Assembly (NCBI RefSeq): GCF_016612505.1
Contig: NZ_JAENRR010000037.1
Coordinates: forward strand, 1 to 48,074
Source of the DNA: Carboxylicivirga marina
GTDB taxonomy: Bacteria > Bacteroidota > Bacteroidia > Bacteroidales > Marinilabiliaceae
Reading direction: 5' to 3'
Length of the DNA: 48,074 nt
Below the pieces are notes generated by a model. That model did not search any database and was not told where the DNA came from. It worked only from the letters and a program-made list of their open reading frames with translations. Below, one piece after another: positions 23,885-32,411 of this stretch (its first letter is position 1; the number at the start of each line of letters is the position of its first letter). Position numbers and translations under genes: made by a program.

Positions 23885-25744
23885 GTGGGAGGAATCAACA
23901 ATCGTACACTATTAATCGCCACCATTATGGTGAGTTTAGCTCTGATATTTATTGTCAAGCTTTTTATCCTGCAAGTGTATGATACATCGTATAGCATTTC
24001 GGCCGAAAGTAATACACGACGAAAAGTTACACAATTCCCATCACGCGGATTGGTTTATGATCGTAACGGAAAGCTTTTGGTGTCCAATCAGGCTGTTTAT
24101 GATGTGATGGTAGTGCCCCGCGATATTGTTCCTTTTGATTCCGTCGATTTTTGCGAATCACTGGATTTAAGCATTGAGCAATTACGCGAACGTTTTGTTC
24201 AGATGAGGCAGGACATTAAAACCCGAAAAATATCGACCTACAAGCCTTCTGTTTTCATGAAGCAGCTATCCGCTGAACAGTATGGAAGCTTCCAGGAGAA
24301 ACTGTATAAATTCAAAGGCTTCTTCGTTCAAGGGCGTTCTCTCAGAAAATACGAATACCCTTCGGCAGCACATGTATTGGGCTATGTGGGCGAAATCAGC
24401 GAGAATAACCTGAAAAAAGACAATTACTACTCGCAAGGTGACTATGTTGGCATTAGTGGCATTGAACAGACCTATGAACACAAGCTACGTGGCAAGAAAG
24501 GTGTAAAGTTTATGCTGGTAGATGTGCATGGCCGCGAAAAAGGAGCTTTCAGAGGTGGCAAAGGCGATACTGCTGCCATAGCAGGTAAAAACATTACCCT
24601 ATCATTGGATATTGAACTACAACAATATGGCGAGCAACTCATGAAAAATAAAGTGGGTAGCATTGTGGCCATTGAACCCACAACCGGTGAGATACTCACT
24701 TTGATATCTGCTCCTAACTACGATCCGTCACTTTTAATTGGCCGCGATCGCTCCAAAAACTTCCCGGTTTTACAAGCTGATACCTTATTCCCATTGTTGA
24801 ATCGTGCAGTTCAGTCAAAATACCCACCTGGCTCTACTTTTAAAACGATTAATGCATTGATCGGCCTACAAGAAGGAACACTAAAACCTTATACGACTCA
24901 TGAATGTTTTATGGGCTATTTTACCAGAAGTCTTTCGGTGGGCTGCCACTTGCACGATTCACCGCTTAATTTATCACAATCTATTCAACACTCGTGTAAT
25001 GCCTATTATTGCTATGAGTTTCGTGACATATTGGATAACCCTAAATACAACAACATACAAGATGCTTTTGATGCCTGGAAGGACTACGCTGTAAGATTTG
25101 GCTTTGGTTACCGATTAGGCTCCGACTTCAGAAATGAATCGAGAGGCTTTATTCCTAACTCGGGTACATTCGACAAAATATATAAAGGCAGCTGGAATTC
25201 ATTAACGGTGATATCGCTATCCATTGGTCAGGGCGAAATATTAACCACACCCTTACAAATGGCCAATATGGCCGCCATGCTGGCTAATCGCGGTCACTTT
25301 TTGACCCCACACATTATCAAAGATATTGAGGACGAATTGATCGATGACCGATTCAGTGAAATTCATGAAACGGGTATCGACATACAACATTTTGCACCTG
25401 TTATAAACGGTATGGAACTGGCCGTATGGGGTGGCGCCGGAAGTACGGCTCGCATAGCACAAATTCCGGGCGTAACCATTTGTGGTAAAACCGGAACGGC
25501 TCAAAACCCGCATGGTGACGATCACTCTATTTTTATTGCTTTTGCGCCTAAAGATGACCCACAAATTGCCATTGCTGTTTATGTTGAAAATGGTGGTTTT
25601 GGTGCAACGTGGGGAGCACCCATTGCCAGTTTAATGATAGAGAAATACCTGAATGGAGAAATATCAACATCACCATATAGAAAGTACACCGAAAACCGCA
25701 TTCTGGAAGGAGACCTAATAAATGCCGAGCAGAAACTACAATAA
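23885..25744 (+). CDS. mrdA: Penicillin-binding protein 2 (elongation transpeptidase)
   Basis: The 619-residue class B PBP cross-links peptidoglycan in lateral growth. It starts with GTG, preceded by a strong GGGAGGT site 8 bases upstream. An N-terminal membrane helix (ATIMVSLALIFIVKLFILQV) precedes the dimerisation/pedestal domain (RRKVTQFPSRGLVYDRNGKLL). The transpeptidase domain has S317-T-F-K320, the SxN motif in QHSCNAYY and KTG in CGKTGTAQN. All catalytic motifs are intact. The end overlaps rodA by 23 bases, its usual glycosyltransferase partner. Confidence 0.97.
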   Translation: MGGINNRTLLIATIMVSLALIFIVKLFILQVYDTSYSISAESNTRRKVTQFPSRGLVYDRNGKLLVSNQAVYDVMVVPRDIVPFDSVDFCESLDLSIEQLRERFVQMRQDIKTRKISTYKPSVFMKQLSAEQYGSFQEKLYKFKGFFVQGRSLRKYEYPSAAHVLGYVGEISENNLKKDNYYSQGDYVGISGIEQTYEHKLRGKKGVKFMLVDVHGREKGAFRGGKGDTAAIAGKNITLSLDIELQQYGEQLMKNKVGSIVAIEPTTGEILTLISAPNYDPSLLIGRDRSKNFPVLQADTLFPLLNRAVQSKYPPGSTFKTINALIGLQEGTLKPYTTHECFMGYFTRSLSVGCHLHDSPLNLSQSIQHSCNAYYCYEFRDILDNPKYNNIQDAFDAWKDYAVRFGFGYRLGSDFRNESRGFIPNSGTFDKIYKGSWNSLTVISLSIGQGEILTTPLQMANMAAMLANRGHFLTPHIIKDIEDELIDDRFSEIHETGIDIQHFAPVINGMELAVWGGAGSTARIAQIPGVTICGKTGTAQNPHGDDHSIFIAFAPKDDPQIAIAVYVENGGFGATWGAPIASLMIEKYLNGEISTSPYRKYTENRILEGDLINAEQKLQ

Positions 25745-27143
25745 AAGCATTGACTGGATTACAGTTGGATTATACAGCCTCTTGGTTCTATTTGGTTGGC
25801 TAAATATTTATGCGGCCAATTTCAACCCTGAAAATCCGGTCTTTTTTGATACCAATAAAGAGTATTTCAAACAATTGGTTTGGATCGGTTTCTCCTTGGT
25901 TTTTGTAGGTATGATAATAATTACCGACAGTAAATTCTATGTCGAATTCTCCTATATTTTTTATGGCATCACCATTTTACTACTTATTGTTGTATTACTC
26001 TTTGGTAAAGAAATAAATGGTGCTAAATCGTGGTTTGAGATTGGACCTATTCGTTTTCAGCCTGCCGAATTATCAAAGATGGCCACTAACCTGGCCGTGG
26101 CTAGGGCACTGAGTCGTTATGGCTTTTCATTTAAAAAGTTCTCTGACCTGCTTAAAGCCGGAGCCATTATATTGTTTCCAATGCTTTTGATCCTGCTGCA
26201 AAATGATACCGGATCAGCCCTTGTTTACACTGTATTTATAATCGTTTTCTATCGCGAAGGATTAACCGGCTATATTTTAACCTTTGGCTTTATAGCTGCA
26301 ATAGTGGCTATTCTTACCTTAATGATGCCCAATGCTACCATCATTGGACTCATTATGATGAGCATCATTGCAATACTCTATTTTAAAGGTGCCCGAACCG
26401 AATTAATTAAGGCCATTATTGGTGGTGGCGTTGTATTAGCTTTGAGTTATGCAGCCTATATTTATTCAGGCCTTAGCCTGGAACTTGAATACGTATTAAT
26501 TCCTGCCATATTAATTGTAAGCGTCTATTTATTATATACCACTATCTCTAAGCGTATTAATAAGTTTGTACCCACATATCTATTAATCTTATGGAGCGCC
26601 ATCATATTAACCCTATCTGCCGATTACTTTTTTGAGGATGTATTGTCGCATTACCAACGCACACGTATCAATGTGTTACTTGGCCTTGAGCAGGATCCTC
26701 TGGGAGCCGGATATAATGTGAATCAATCGAAAATTGCCATTGGCTCTGGCGGAATTGGCGGCAAAGGATACCTGCAAGGCACGCAAACCAAGTTTAACTT
26801 CGTACCAGAGCAATCGACTGACTTTATTTACTGTACTGTGGGTGAAGAATGGGGTTTTATTGGCTCAACAGCTGTGGTACTGTTGTTCTTAGCACTGCTT
26901 TTAAGACTTATATTTCTTGCCGAAAAACAGCACTCAGCCTTTAGTCGAGTCTATGGATACGGAGTGGCAGCCATCTTCTTTTTCCACTTTGCCATTAACA
27001 TTGGCATGACCATTGGTTTGGCCCCTGTAATAGGTATTCCATTGCCATTCTTTAGCTATGGAGGCTCTTCACTTTGGGGTTTTACACTGTTACTTTTTGT
27101 GTTTTTAAAGCTCGATATCAACAGAAACGAGCTTATTCGTTAA
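25722..27143 (+). CDS. rodA: Rod shape-determining SEDS glycosyltransferase RodA
   Basis: This 473-residue polytopic membrane protein polymerises lipid II together with PBP2. About ten helices are predicted. SEDS hallmarks are NGAKSWFEIGPIRFQPAELSK, LQNDTGSALVY, the loop GYNVNQSKIAIGSGGIGGKG, and the late EQSTDFIYCTVGEEWGFIGS, with GIPLPFFSYGGSSLW near the C-terminus. It is somewhat longer than E. coli RodA because of extra helical segments near residues 190-290, as is usual in Bacteroidota. A GGAAGGAG ribosome site precedes the ATG inside the PBP2 gene. Confidence 0.97.
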   Translation: MPSRNYNKSIDWITVGLYSLLVLFGWLNIYAANFNPENPVFFDTNKEYFKQLVWIGFSLVFVGMIIITDSKFYVEFSYIFYGITILLLIVVLLFGKEINGAKSWFEIGPIRFQPAELSKMATNLAVARALSRYGFSFKKFSDLLKAGAIILFPMLLILLQNDTGSALVYTVFIIVFYREGLTGYILTFGFIAAIVAILTLMMPNATIIGLIMMSIIAILYFKGARTELIKAIIGGGVVLALSYAAYIYSGLSLELEYVLIPAILIVSVYLLYTTISKRINKFVPTYLLILWSAIILTLSADYFFEDVLSHYQRTRINVLLGLEQDPLGAGYNVNQSKIAIGSGGIGGKGYLQGTQTKFNFVPEQSTDFIYCTVGEEWGFIGSTAVVLLFLALLLRLIFLAEKQHSAFSRVYGYGVAAIFFFHFAINIGMTIGLAPVIGIPLPFFSYGGSSLWGFTLLLFVFLKLDINRNELIR

Positions 27144-27250
27144 AAATACTTAATCATTGTAAGTGATTTTTTAACATTTCATATTAAAGCAAATGTAAAT
27201 ACCTGATTCCGTTGAGATTCTAACGATTACCAACTGAAAGTTAAACAATT

Positions 27251-27280
27251 TTGATATCATTTTTAAAATTTGTACTTTTG
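27251..27280 (+). promoter_or_regulatory. Bacteroidota-type promoter of the KamA-like gene
   Basis: TTG (27251-27253), 19 bases, then TACTTTTG (27273-27280), a perfect TAnnTTTG. Transcription would start at about 27285-27286, two bases before the first stem of the structured leader, and about 147 bases before the ATG. Confidence 0.8.
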
Positions 27281-27285
27281 CGGCA

Positions 27286-27412
27286 CGTCATTTGTAATGA
27301 TAGACACCCCGAAACTTTCGGTCATGTTGCTGTGGGAATGAAGATTAGCAACTCTCTTAATTGACCGGTTTTGGAATATTAACAAATGATTCCGCACAAA
27401 ATTTGCCGAATC
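27286..27412 (+). ncRNA. Structured 5' leader RNA (candidate cis-regulatory element)
   Basis: Nested complementary segments fold into one long helix. P1 pairs 27288-27295 (TCATTTGT) with 27382-27389. P2 pairs 27309-27315 with 27368-27374 (7 bp, one G-U). A 3-base bulge follows, then P2b pairs 27319-27324 (CGGTCA) with 27362-27367. P3 pairs 27326-27331 (GTTGCT) with 27347-27352 around a 15-base loop. A second small hairpin, GATTC/GAATC (27388-27412), overlaps P1 by two bases, so the two may be alternatives. It starts at the predicted transcription start and ends before the AAGGAG ribosome site. I do not recognise it as a named riboswitch. Confidence 0.6.
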
Positions 27413-27432
27413 AATAAAAAAGGAGATTGCTT

Positions 27433-28737
27433 ATGAAGTATAAGATTTATGCGCTGCACAATTATCGACAAATTCCACAAATAGCAAGACTTACGGAAGA
27501 AGACATTTTTAGCATTGAGGTGGTTGGAACAGTTTTGCCCTTTAAAACTAACAGTTATGTTGTTGATGAATTGATAGATTGGGCCAACTATAAAGAGGAT
27601 CCAATCTTCATCTTGAACTTCCCTCAAAAAGGTATGTTGGAAGAGGAAGATTTCAACCACATGGCCGAAGTATTGAAAAGTGATGCCGATAAAGCAAGCA
27701 TAAAAGAGGAAGCTAATAAGATACGTGAAAAGCTAAATCCTCACCCGGCAGGTCAAATGGAATACAATGTACCTGAATTAAACGGTGTTAAATTAACAGG
27801 TGTTCAGCACAAATACGACGAAACCATGTTGTTCTTCCCTGCACAGGGACAAACATGTCACGCTTATTGTACTTTCTGTTTCCGCTGGCCACAATTTACC
27901 AACATGGACGAAATGAAATTCGCCATGAAGGAAATTGATTATGTCATCGAATACTTAAAACTTCACCCTGAAATCACTGACCTGTTAATAACTGGTGGTG
28001 ATCCAATGGTGATGAAAGGTAAAATGTTGGATGCTTATTTAACTGCATTGGTTGAAGCTGATATACCACATTTAAAGAATATCCGTATTGGTTCTAAAAC
28101 GTTAGGTTTCTGGCCTTATCGTTATTTAACTGATAGCGATGCTGATGAAGTATTAGCAGCCTTTAAAAAAGTAACTGACGCTGGTATAACATTGGCCTTT
28201 ATGGCTCACTTCAACCACTATCGTGAGTTGGAGACCAAAGCAGTACAAGAAGCAATTAAAAAAATAAAAGCAACTGGCACTCAAATACGTACACAGTCAC
28301 CGTTATTAAATAACATTAACGCCAAGCCTGAAATTTGGTCAACGATGTGGCAAAAACAAGTGAGCTTAGGTTTAATACCTTATTACATGTTTATTGCTCG
28401 TGATACTGGTGCTCAAAAGTACTTTGGTGTATCATTAGTTGACGCATGGCAAATTTTCCAGAAGGCATACCAGAAAGTAAGTGGTATTTGCCGTACAGTA
28501 CGCGGACCAAGTATGTCGTGTACGCCGGGTAAAGTACGCATTGTGGGTGTGACTGAAATTAAAGGTGAAAAAGCATTTTGTCTTGAATTTATTCAGGGCC
28601 GTGAAAGCAACTGGGTAGCACGTCCGTTCTTTGCTAAATTTGACGATAAAGCCCTTTGGATGGATGACTTAAAACCAGCCTTTGGTAACTCTGAGTTCTT
28701 TTTTGAGCAGGAGTTCTCTGATATGTTTTTAGGATAA
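27433..28737 (+). CDS. KamA (lysine 2,3-aminomutase)-like radical SAM protein
   Basis: The ATG at 27433, behind an AAGGAG site, gives 434 residues; a TTG six bases earlier is a worse start. The radical SAM cluster motif is Cys142-x3-Cys146-x2-Cys149 in QTCHAYCTFCFRWPQF, followed by ITGGDPMVMKG, as in the KamA group. The PLP-binding PGGGGK motif of true lysine 2,3-aminomutase is not evident; only SMSCTPGKV is found in roughly that region. The substrate is therefore uncertain; it could be an aminomutase of another amino acid or a PLP-independent branch. It is a monocistronic gene with its own promoter, structured leader and terminator. Confidence 0.85.
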   Translation: MKYKIYALHNYRQIPQIARLTEEDIFSIEVVGTVLPFKTNSYVVDELIDWANYKEDPIFILNFPQKGMLEEEDFNHMAEVLKSDADKASIKEEANKIREKLNPHPAGQMEYNVPELNGVKLTGVQHKYDETMLFFPAQGQTCHAYCTFCFRWPQFTNMDEMKFAMKEIDYVIEYLKLHPEITDLLITGGDPMVMKGKMLDAYLTALVEADIPHLKNIRIGSKTLGFWPYRYLTDSDADEVLAAFKKVTDAGITLAFMAHFNHYRELETKAVQEAIKKIKATGTQIRTQSPLLNNINAKPEIWSTMWQKQVSLGLIPYYMFIARDTGAQKYFGVSLVDAWQIFQKAYQKVSGICRTVRGPSMSCTPGKVRIVGVTEIKGEKAFCLEFIQGRESNWVARPFFAKFDDKALWMDDLKPAFGNSEFFFEQEFSDMFLG

Positions 28738-28759
28738 CAATCAGCAAATTACATATTTC

Positions 28760-28795
28760 AAAAAGCAGAATGACGAAAGTGATTCTGCTTTTTTT
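28760..28795 (+). terminator. Intrinsic terminator of the KamA-like gene
   Basis: AAAAAGCAGAAT and ATTCTGCTTTTT form a perfect 12-bp stem with a 10-base loop, followed by further T residues, 22 bases after the stop codon. Confidence 0.9.
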
Positions 28796-28868
28796 GTGCA
28801 CTTAACTTATCAACAAATGAATATTGCTACAGCTATTTTTTGTTATTTTGCAGCTATAATAAATTGAT

Positions 28869-29702
28869 ATGAGCAAAAACAAATTAATAGCACCTTTTCT
28901 AAAATGGGTTGGCGGTAAAAGACAACTTCTGCCGGCTATTAATCAATACATGCCCAAATCATATAATAACTACTACGAACCGTTTGTAGGTGGTGGTGCT
29001 GTTTTGTTTAATTTACAGCCTCAAAATGCCATTATAAACGATTTTAACCAGGAACTGGTTAATGTGTATAAGGTGATTAAGAATCATCCTGAAGAGCTGA
29101 TTAAAGACCTTAAAAAGCACAAAAACGAATCGGACTACTTTTACGAAATTCGAGGCCTTGACAGAAAGCCGGGTTTTAATAAGCTTTCTGCTATAAAAAA
29201 AGCCTCTCGCATCATCTACCTCAATAAAACCTGTTACAATGGGCTTTATCGCGTAAATAATTCGGGTGAGTTTAATTCGCCTTTTGGCAAATACAAGAAT
29301 CCGAATATCGTTAATGACATTACTATTAATGCTGTTAGTGAATTCCTAAACAGCAATAAGGTAAGAATATTGAACGGCGATTTCGAAAAAGCAGTAGAAA
29401 CAGCCAAAGAAGGTGATTTTGTGTATTTCGACCCACCATATGTACCAGTTTCACAAAGCGCCAACTTTACGGGATATGTACAAGGCGGTTTTAACCTTGC
29501 CGAGCAGGAACGCTTGCGCGATGTATGTAATCGCCTAAACGATAAAGGGGTTCAGTTTTTATTGTCCAACTCTTCTACCCCAATTATTCATGAGCTTTAT
29601 GCGGCTTATGACATTAAGGTTGTAAAAGCGACCAGAGCCATTAATTCCAACGCAGCCAAACGAGGTGCCATTGACGAAGTATTGGTGAGAAATTATGAGT
29701 AA
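28869..29702 (+). CDS. dam: DNA adenine methylase (Dam/DpnIIA type)
   Basis: The 277-residue class D12 N6-adenine methyltransferase has APFLKWVGGKRQLLPAI (AdoMet motif I) and DFVYFDPPYVPVS with the catalytic DPPY at residues 188-191. YYEPFVGGGAVLF and the IIYLNKTCYNGLYRVN segment are typical of GATC-specific enzymes such as Dam and M.DpnII. Specificity for GATC is therefore likely but inferred. It overlaps the next gene by 8 bases, forming a restriction-modification pair. A possible promoter (TTG at 28824; TTATTTTG at 28843-28850, one mismatch) lies just upstream. Confidence 0.93.
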   Translation: MSKNKLIAPFLKWVGGKRQLLPAINQYMPKSYNNYYEPFVGGGAVLFNLQPQNAIINDFNQELVNVYKVIKNHPEELIKDLKKHKNESDYFYEIRGLDRKPGFNKLSAIKKASRIIYLNKTCYNGLYRVNNSGEFNSPFGKYKNPNIVNDITINAVSEFLNSNKVRILNGDFEKAVETAKEGDFVYFDPPYVPVSQSANFTGYVQGGFNLAEQERLRDVCNRLNDKGVQFLLSNSSTPIIHELYAAYDIKVVKATRAINSNAAKRGAIDEVLVRNYE

Positions 29703-30978
29703 TGCTTCAAAAAATGATGTTGCGTGGCAAGAGTTATTCGAGCAATACAATATTGCGAAAATAGTTAATGAAACCGGCTGTTTCGAAATTACTTCAGCCA
29801 CCATTAATAAGCTTAGGGAAGCACGTTTAATGACCAAGTTTGATTATGCCTCTCAGTTACCAGCCATCTTTAAGCAATACCATTTATCAATCTTACCCAA
29901 CTCGCGTGGAGGCTACATCATTTCAGATTTTGAGACTTTTCAAAAATTCGAAAATAATAATTCAGAGATTATTGAAATCGAGTTTCCTGCGCAAATTGAG
30001 AGCATCAACTACAATAACATTACCAGTGAATCAACTGCCATAAACTGCGCCTATTTATCCGGTATTCTAAGTGATTTTCTCGGTAAACAAAAATTATATC
30101 AGACTATTAATGGCAGAATGAGTTCTTCTGAATTTTCGTTTAACATTCAAACGTCAAAGCAAAACTTAATAATCGACGTTAAGAATGCACAAATTGAAAT
30201 TGATGCCGGTTTTGAAAGCAACGATAGCATCATCTTGATTGAAGCGAAAAACAACCTGTCAGATGACTTCTTAATTCGTCAACTATATTATCCTTATCGC
30301 CTGTGGCGTAATAAATCAAGAAAAGACATACGTTCTGTATTCTTAACTTATTCGGATGGTGTATTTCATTGCCGAGAGTTTGATTTTGATGATCCGAATA
30401 ATTATAACTCCATTCGGCAAATTAATGAGAAGAAATATGCCATTAGCAATCAAAAGCTTGATGTGAAAGCTCTAAATAAGCTAATGCAAAGAACTCCCAC
30501 TATTGCAGAGCCTCCAATTCCTTTTCCTCAGGCCGATTCTTTTGAACGTATTATTAACTTATGCGAATTACTGAACTCAAAAGAGTCACTTAGCAGGAAT
30601 GCGGTCACCGAAAATTACGACTTTAATATTCGACAAACCAATTACTATACAGACGCTTGTCGTTACCTCGGGCTCGTTGAAAAACAAAACCAGAACCAGC
30701 AGATTGAATATCAATTAACATCCATGGGCCAACAGCTTTTCAAAATGACATTGGCACAACGAAAAATGGCCTTTATCGAGCAAGTTTTAAAACATCAGGC
30801 TTTTAAAGCGTGTTTGCAACTTTACTTCGAGAAAGGTGAAAAGCCTTCGAAAGATGAAGTCGTTGAAATAATGAAACGCTCTGAACTTTACAATGTTAAT
30901 TCAGAATCTACTTACTACAGAAGAGCCTCTACCATTAGCCACTGGCTCAATTGGATTTTATTTCAAATAAGCCTATAG
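29695..30978 (+). CDS. PD-(D/E)XK type II restriction endonuclease (putative)
   Basis: This 427-residue protein overlaps the Dam-like methylase gene and so is expected to be its restriction partner. The nuclease core is visible as IEIDAGFESNDSIILIEAKNN, giving Asp170...Glu183-x-Lys185, the PD-(D/E)XK catalytic triad. The N-terminal part (about 1-110) looks like a recognition or wHTH region, and the last about 150 residues resemble a winged-helix domain (NAVTENYDFNIRQTNYYTDACRYLGLVEK). I do not recognise a characterised enzyme with this layout. GATC recognition is inferred only from the methylase. Confidence 0.75.
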   Translation: MSNASKNDVAWQELFEQYNIAKIVNETGCFEITSATINKLREARLMTKFDYASQLPAIFKQYHLSILPNSRGGYIISDFETFQKFENNNSEIIEIEFPAQIESINYNNITSESTAINCAYLSGILSDFLGKQKLYQTINGRMSSSEFSFNIQTSKQNLIIDVKNAQIEIDAGFESNDSIILIEAKNNLSDDFLIRQLYYPYRLWRNKSRKDIRSVFLTYSDGVFHCREFDFDDPNNYNSIRQINEKKYAISNQKLDVKALNKLMQRTPTIAEPPIPFPQADSFERIINLCELLNSKESLSRNAVTENYDFNIRQTNYYTDACRYLGLVEKQNQNQQIEYQLTSMGQQLFKMTLAQRKMAFIEQVLKHQAFKACLQLYFEKGEKPSKDEVVEIMKRSELYNVNSESTYYRRASTISHWLNWILFQISL

Positions 30979-31118
30979 TTACATGTAAGTTTAGCTCATC
31001 ACCCTCCATTTGCATAAAGGCTATTTGGCTCTATCAATAAAAATATTGACGTGTTCATTTGATTTTTTGTAAGGTTTACTTTACTTTTAGTCATGTATTG
31101 ATTACTAAACATTAAGTC

Positions 31119-31577
31119 ATGAAGACCTTCCTACCCTATTTCTTTCGAAAAATTGGCATAGCCTTATTCATGTTATCAATATTATTTTCCTTTATTAAAA
31201 GCTTTGATGAGCATCTTCTTTTCCCAAGAAACATTATAAATGCAACGACTCAAGAAACCACTGATACAACAAGTGAGAATTCGTATTATGTTTTTACTGA
31301 GACTCAACATCAACATATTCAGAAGCTTATTTTTTGGCTGGCTCTGAGTGGTCTTTTAATATACTCTTTCTCCAAAGAAAAGGTGGAAGATGAATTTTTG
31401 GCCAAACTACGAGCTAATGCCTTACTTATCGCGTTTCTTGCAAGTTTGATCTTTTCAGGCGCAATGATGCTCATAAAAGGTGCAACTGAGGTTAAAATAT
31501 TGGCTTTCCTGCAAATTCAAATGCTTATTTATGTTATTGTATATGCGTACACTAAAAAAATCAAATACGCCGGATGA
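31119..31577 (+). CDS. Four-helix membrane protein paired with an XRE regulator
   Basis: The 152-residue protein has about four predicted membrane helices: near residues 12-27, 66-82, 97-116 and 125-146. The loop after helix 2 reads SKEKVEDEFLAKLRANALL, a sequence style common in small Bacteroidota membrane proteins that sit directly before a short XRE-type regulator. The stop codon overlaps the regulator's ATG (4 bases). Function is unknown; a role in sensing or in sequestering the regulator is a guess. No enzymatic motif is visible. Confidence 0.75.
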   Translation: MKTFLPYFFRKIGIALFMLSILFSFIKSFDEHLLFPRNIINATTQETTDTTSENSYYVFTETQHQHIQKLIFWLALSGLLIYSFSKEKVEDEFLAKLRANALLIAFLASLIFSGAMMLIKGATEVKILAFLQIQMLIYVIVYAYTKKIKYAG

Positions 31578-31774
31578 AAAACAAGCTAAAAATATACCGA
31601 GCCATTAAAAATGTTACTCAGGCACAGTTGGCCGATGAAATTGGTGTATCCAGACAATCAATCAACACGATTGAAAAAGGTAAGTTTGTACCATCAACAG
31701 TCCTCGCTCTTAAATTTGCACGATTTTTCGAAGTAGCAGTTGAAGAAATATTTAGTTTGGAAGACAATGATTAA
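31574..31774 (+). CDS. Short XRE-family transcriptional regulator
   Basis: This 66-residue protein is one helix-turn-helix domain: MKNKLKIYRAIKNVTQAQLADEIGVSRQSINTIEKGKFVPSTVLALKFARFF, ending VEEIFSLEDND. The HTH lies at about residues 15-35. It is the YozG-like group of tiny regulators that are usually co-transcribed with a small membrane protein, as here. Its 3' end overlaps the pentapeptide protein gene by 8 bases (ATGATTAA), so all three genes should share one message. The target is probably its own operon (inference). Confidence 0.9.
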   Translation: MKNKLKIYRAIKNVTQAQLADEIGVSRQSINTIEKGKFVPSTVLALKFARFFEVAVEEIFSLEDND

Positions 31775-32342
31775 ACCATTTTTTGAAGAAGAAGATTACA
31801 ACAACAAGGATTTTTCGCAAGATATTCTTCCTGCAGGTGAGTATGATAACTGCCTGTTTACCAATTGTATTTTTACTGAAACCAACTTGAGCGATTACCA
31901 ATTCACAGAATGCCAATTTGTAAATTGCGATTTGAGCAATGCCAATGTAGCTCATGCGGTTTTGCGTGATGTGAAATTTAAAGATTGTAAACTACTGGGC
32001 ATTCAATTTACTGAATGCAATGGAATGCTCTTCTCCCCGAGTTTTGATAACTGCCAACTACGCTTGGCCTCATTTTATAGCCGAAACCTCAAGAACTGCA
32101 GTTTTACAAACTGCCAATTGCACGAAGTCGACTTTGCGGATTGCAATCTAACAAAAACGAGCTTTGCTAATTGCGATTGCAGCAATGCCTTATTTGACAA
32201 TACTAACCTGGTTAAAGTTGATTTATCGAGTTGCTACAACTTCACTATTGATCCGGAACGAAACAACATTAATAAAGCCAAATTCTCAAGCGACCAGTTA
32301 ATTGGTTTATTGCGTAAATATCAAATACAGGTTTCGCACTAA
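31767..32342 (+). CDS. Qnr-like pentapeptide repeat protein
   Basis: The chosen start at 31767 (MIKPFFEEEDYNNKDFS) gives 191 residues; an upstream in-frame ATG lies deep inside the regulator. Most of the protein is A(D/N)LXX-type pentapeptides with many Cys/Phe positions (CLFTNCIFTETNLSDYQFTE and on). These repeats build a right-handed square helix that mimics DNA. The C-terminal segment NFTIDPERNNINKAKFSS plus LIGLLRKYQI resembles the end of Qnr proteins, which protect DNA gyrase. Whether this one confers quinolone tolerance is unknown. It is the last gene of the three-gene unit. Confidence 0.85.
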   Translation: MIKPFFEEEDYNNKDFSQDILPAGEYDNCLFTNCIFTETNLSDYQFTECQFVNCDLSNANVAHAVLRDVKFKDCKLLGIQFTECNGMLFSPSFDNCQLRLASFYSRNLKNCSFTNCQLHEVDFADCNLTKTSFANCDCSNALFDNTNLVKVDLSSCYNFTIDPERNNINKAKFSSDQLIGLLRKYQIQVSH

Positions 32343-32362
32343 AAAAGCTAGTTTATTAAGAA

Positions 32363-32391
32363 TTGTAGCTAAGCGCTTTTTTTTACCTTTG
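32363..32391 (+). promoter_or_regulatory. Bacteroidota-type promoter of the EamA/YkgJ pair
   Basis: TTG (32363-32365), 18 bases, then TACCTTTG (32384-32391), a full match to TAnnTTTG. The start site would be near 32396, about 15 bases before the ATG at 32412. Confidence 0.75.
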
Positions 32392-32411
32392 CGCTCACTA
32401 AAATTCAGTCA

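Noticed and set aside
27286-27432. Lysine riboswitch before the KamA-like gene
   Set aside because: The known lysine riboswitch is larger and has a five-helix junction; this leader is a single stacked helix plus a small hairpin.
12598-30978. Avoidance of CCGG or GATC sites as a sign of long residence of the restriction systems
   Set aside because: Both tetramers are visible in several genes; without a count against expectation no avoidance can be claimed.
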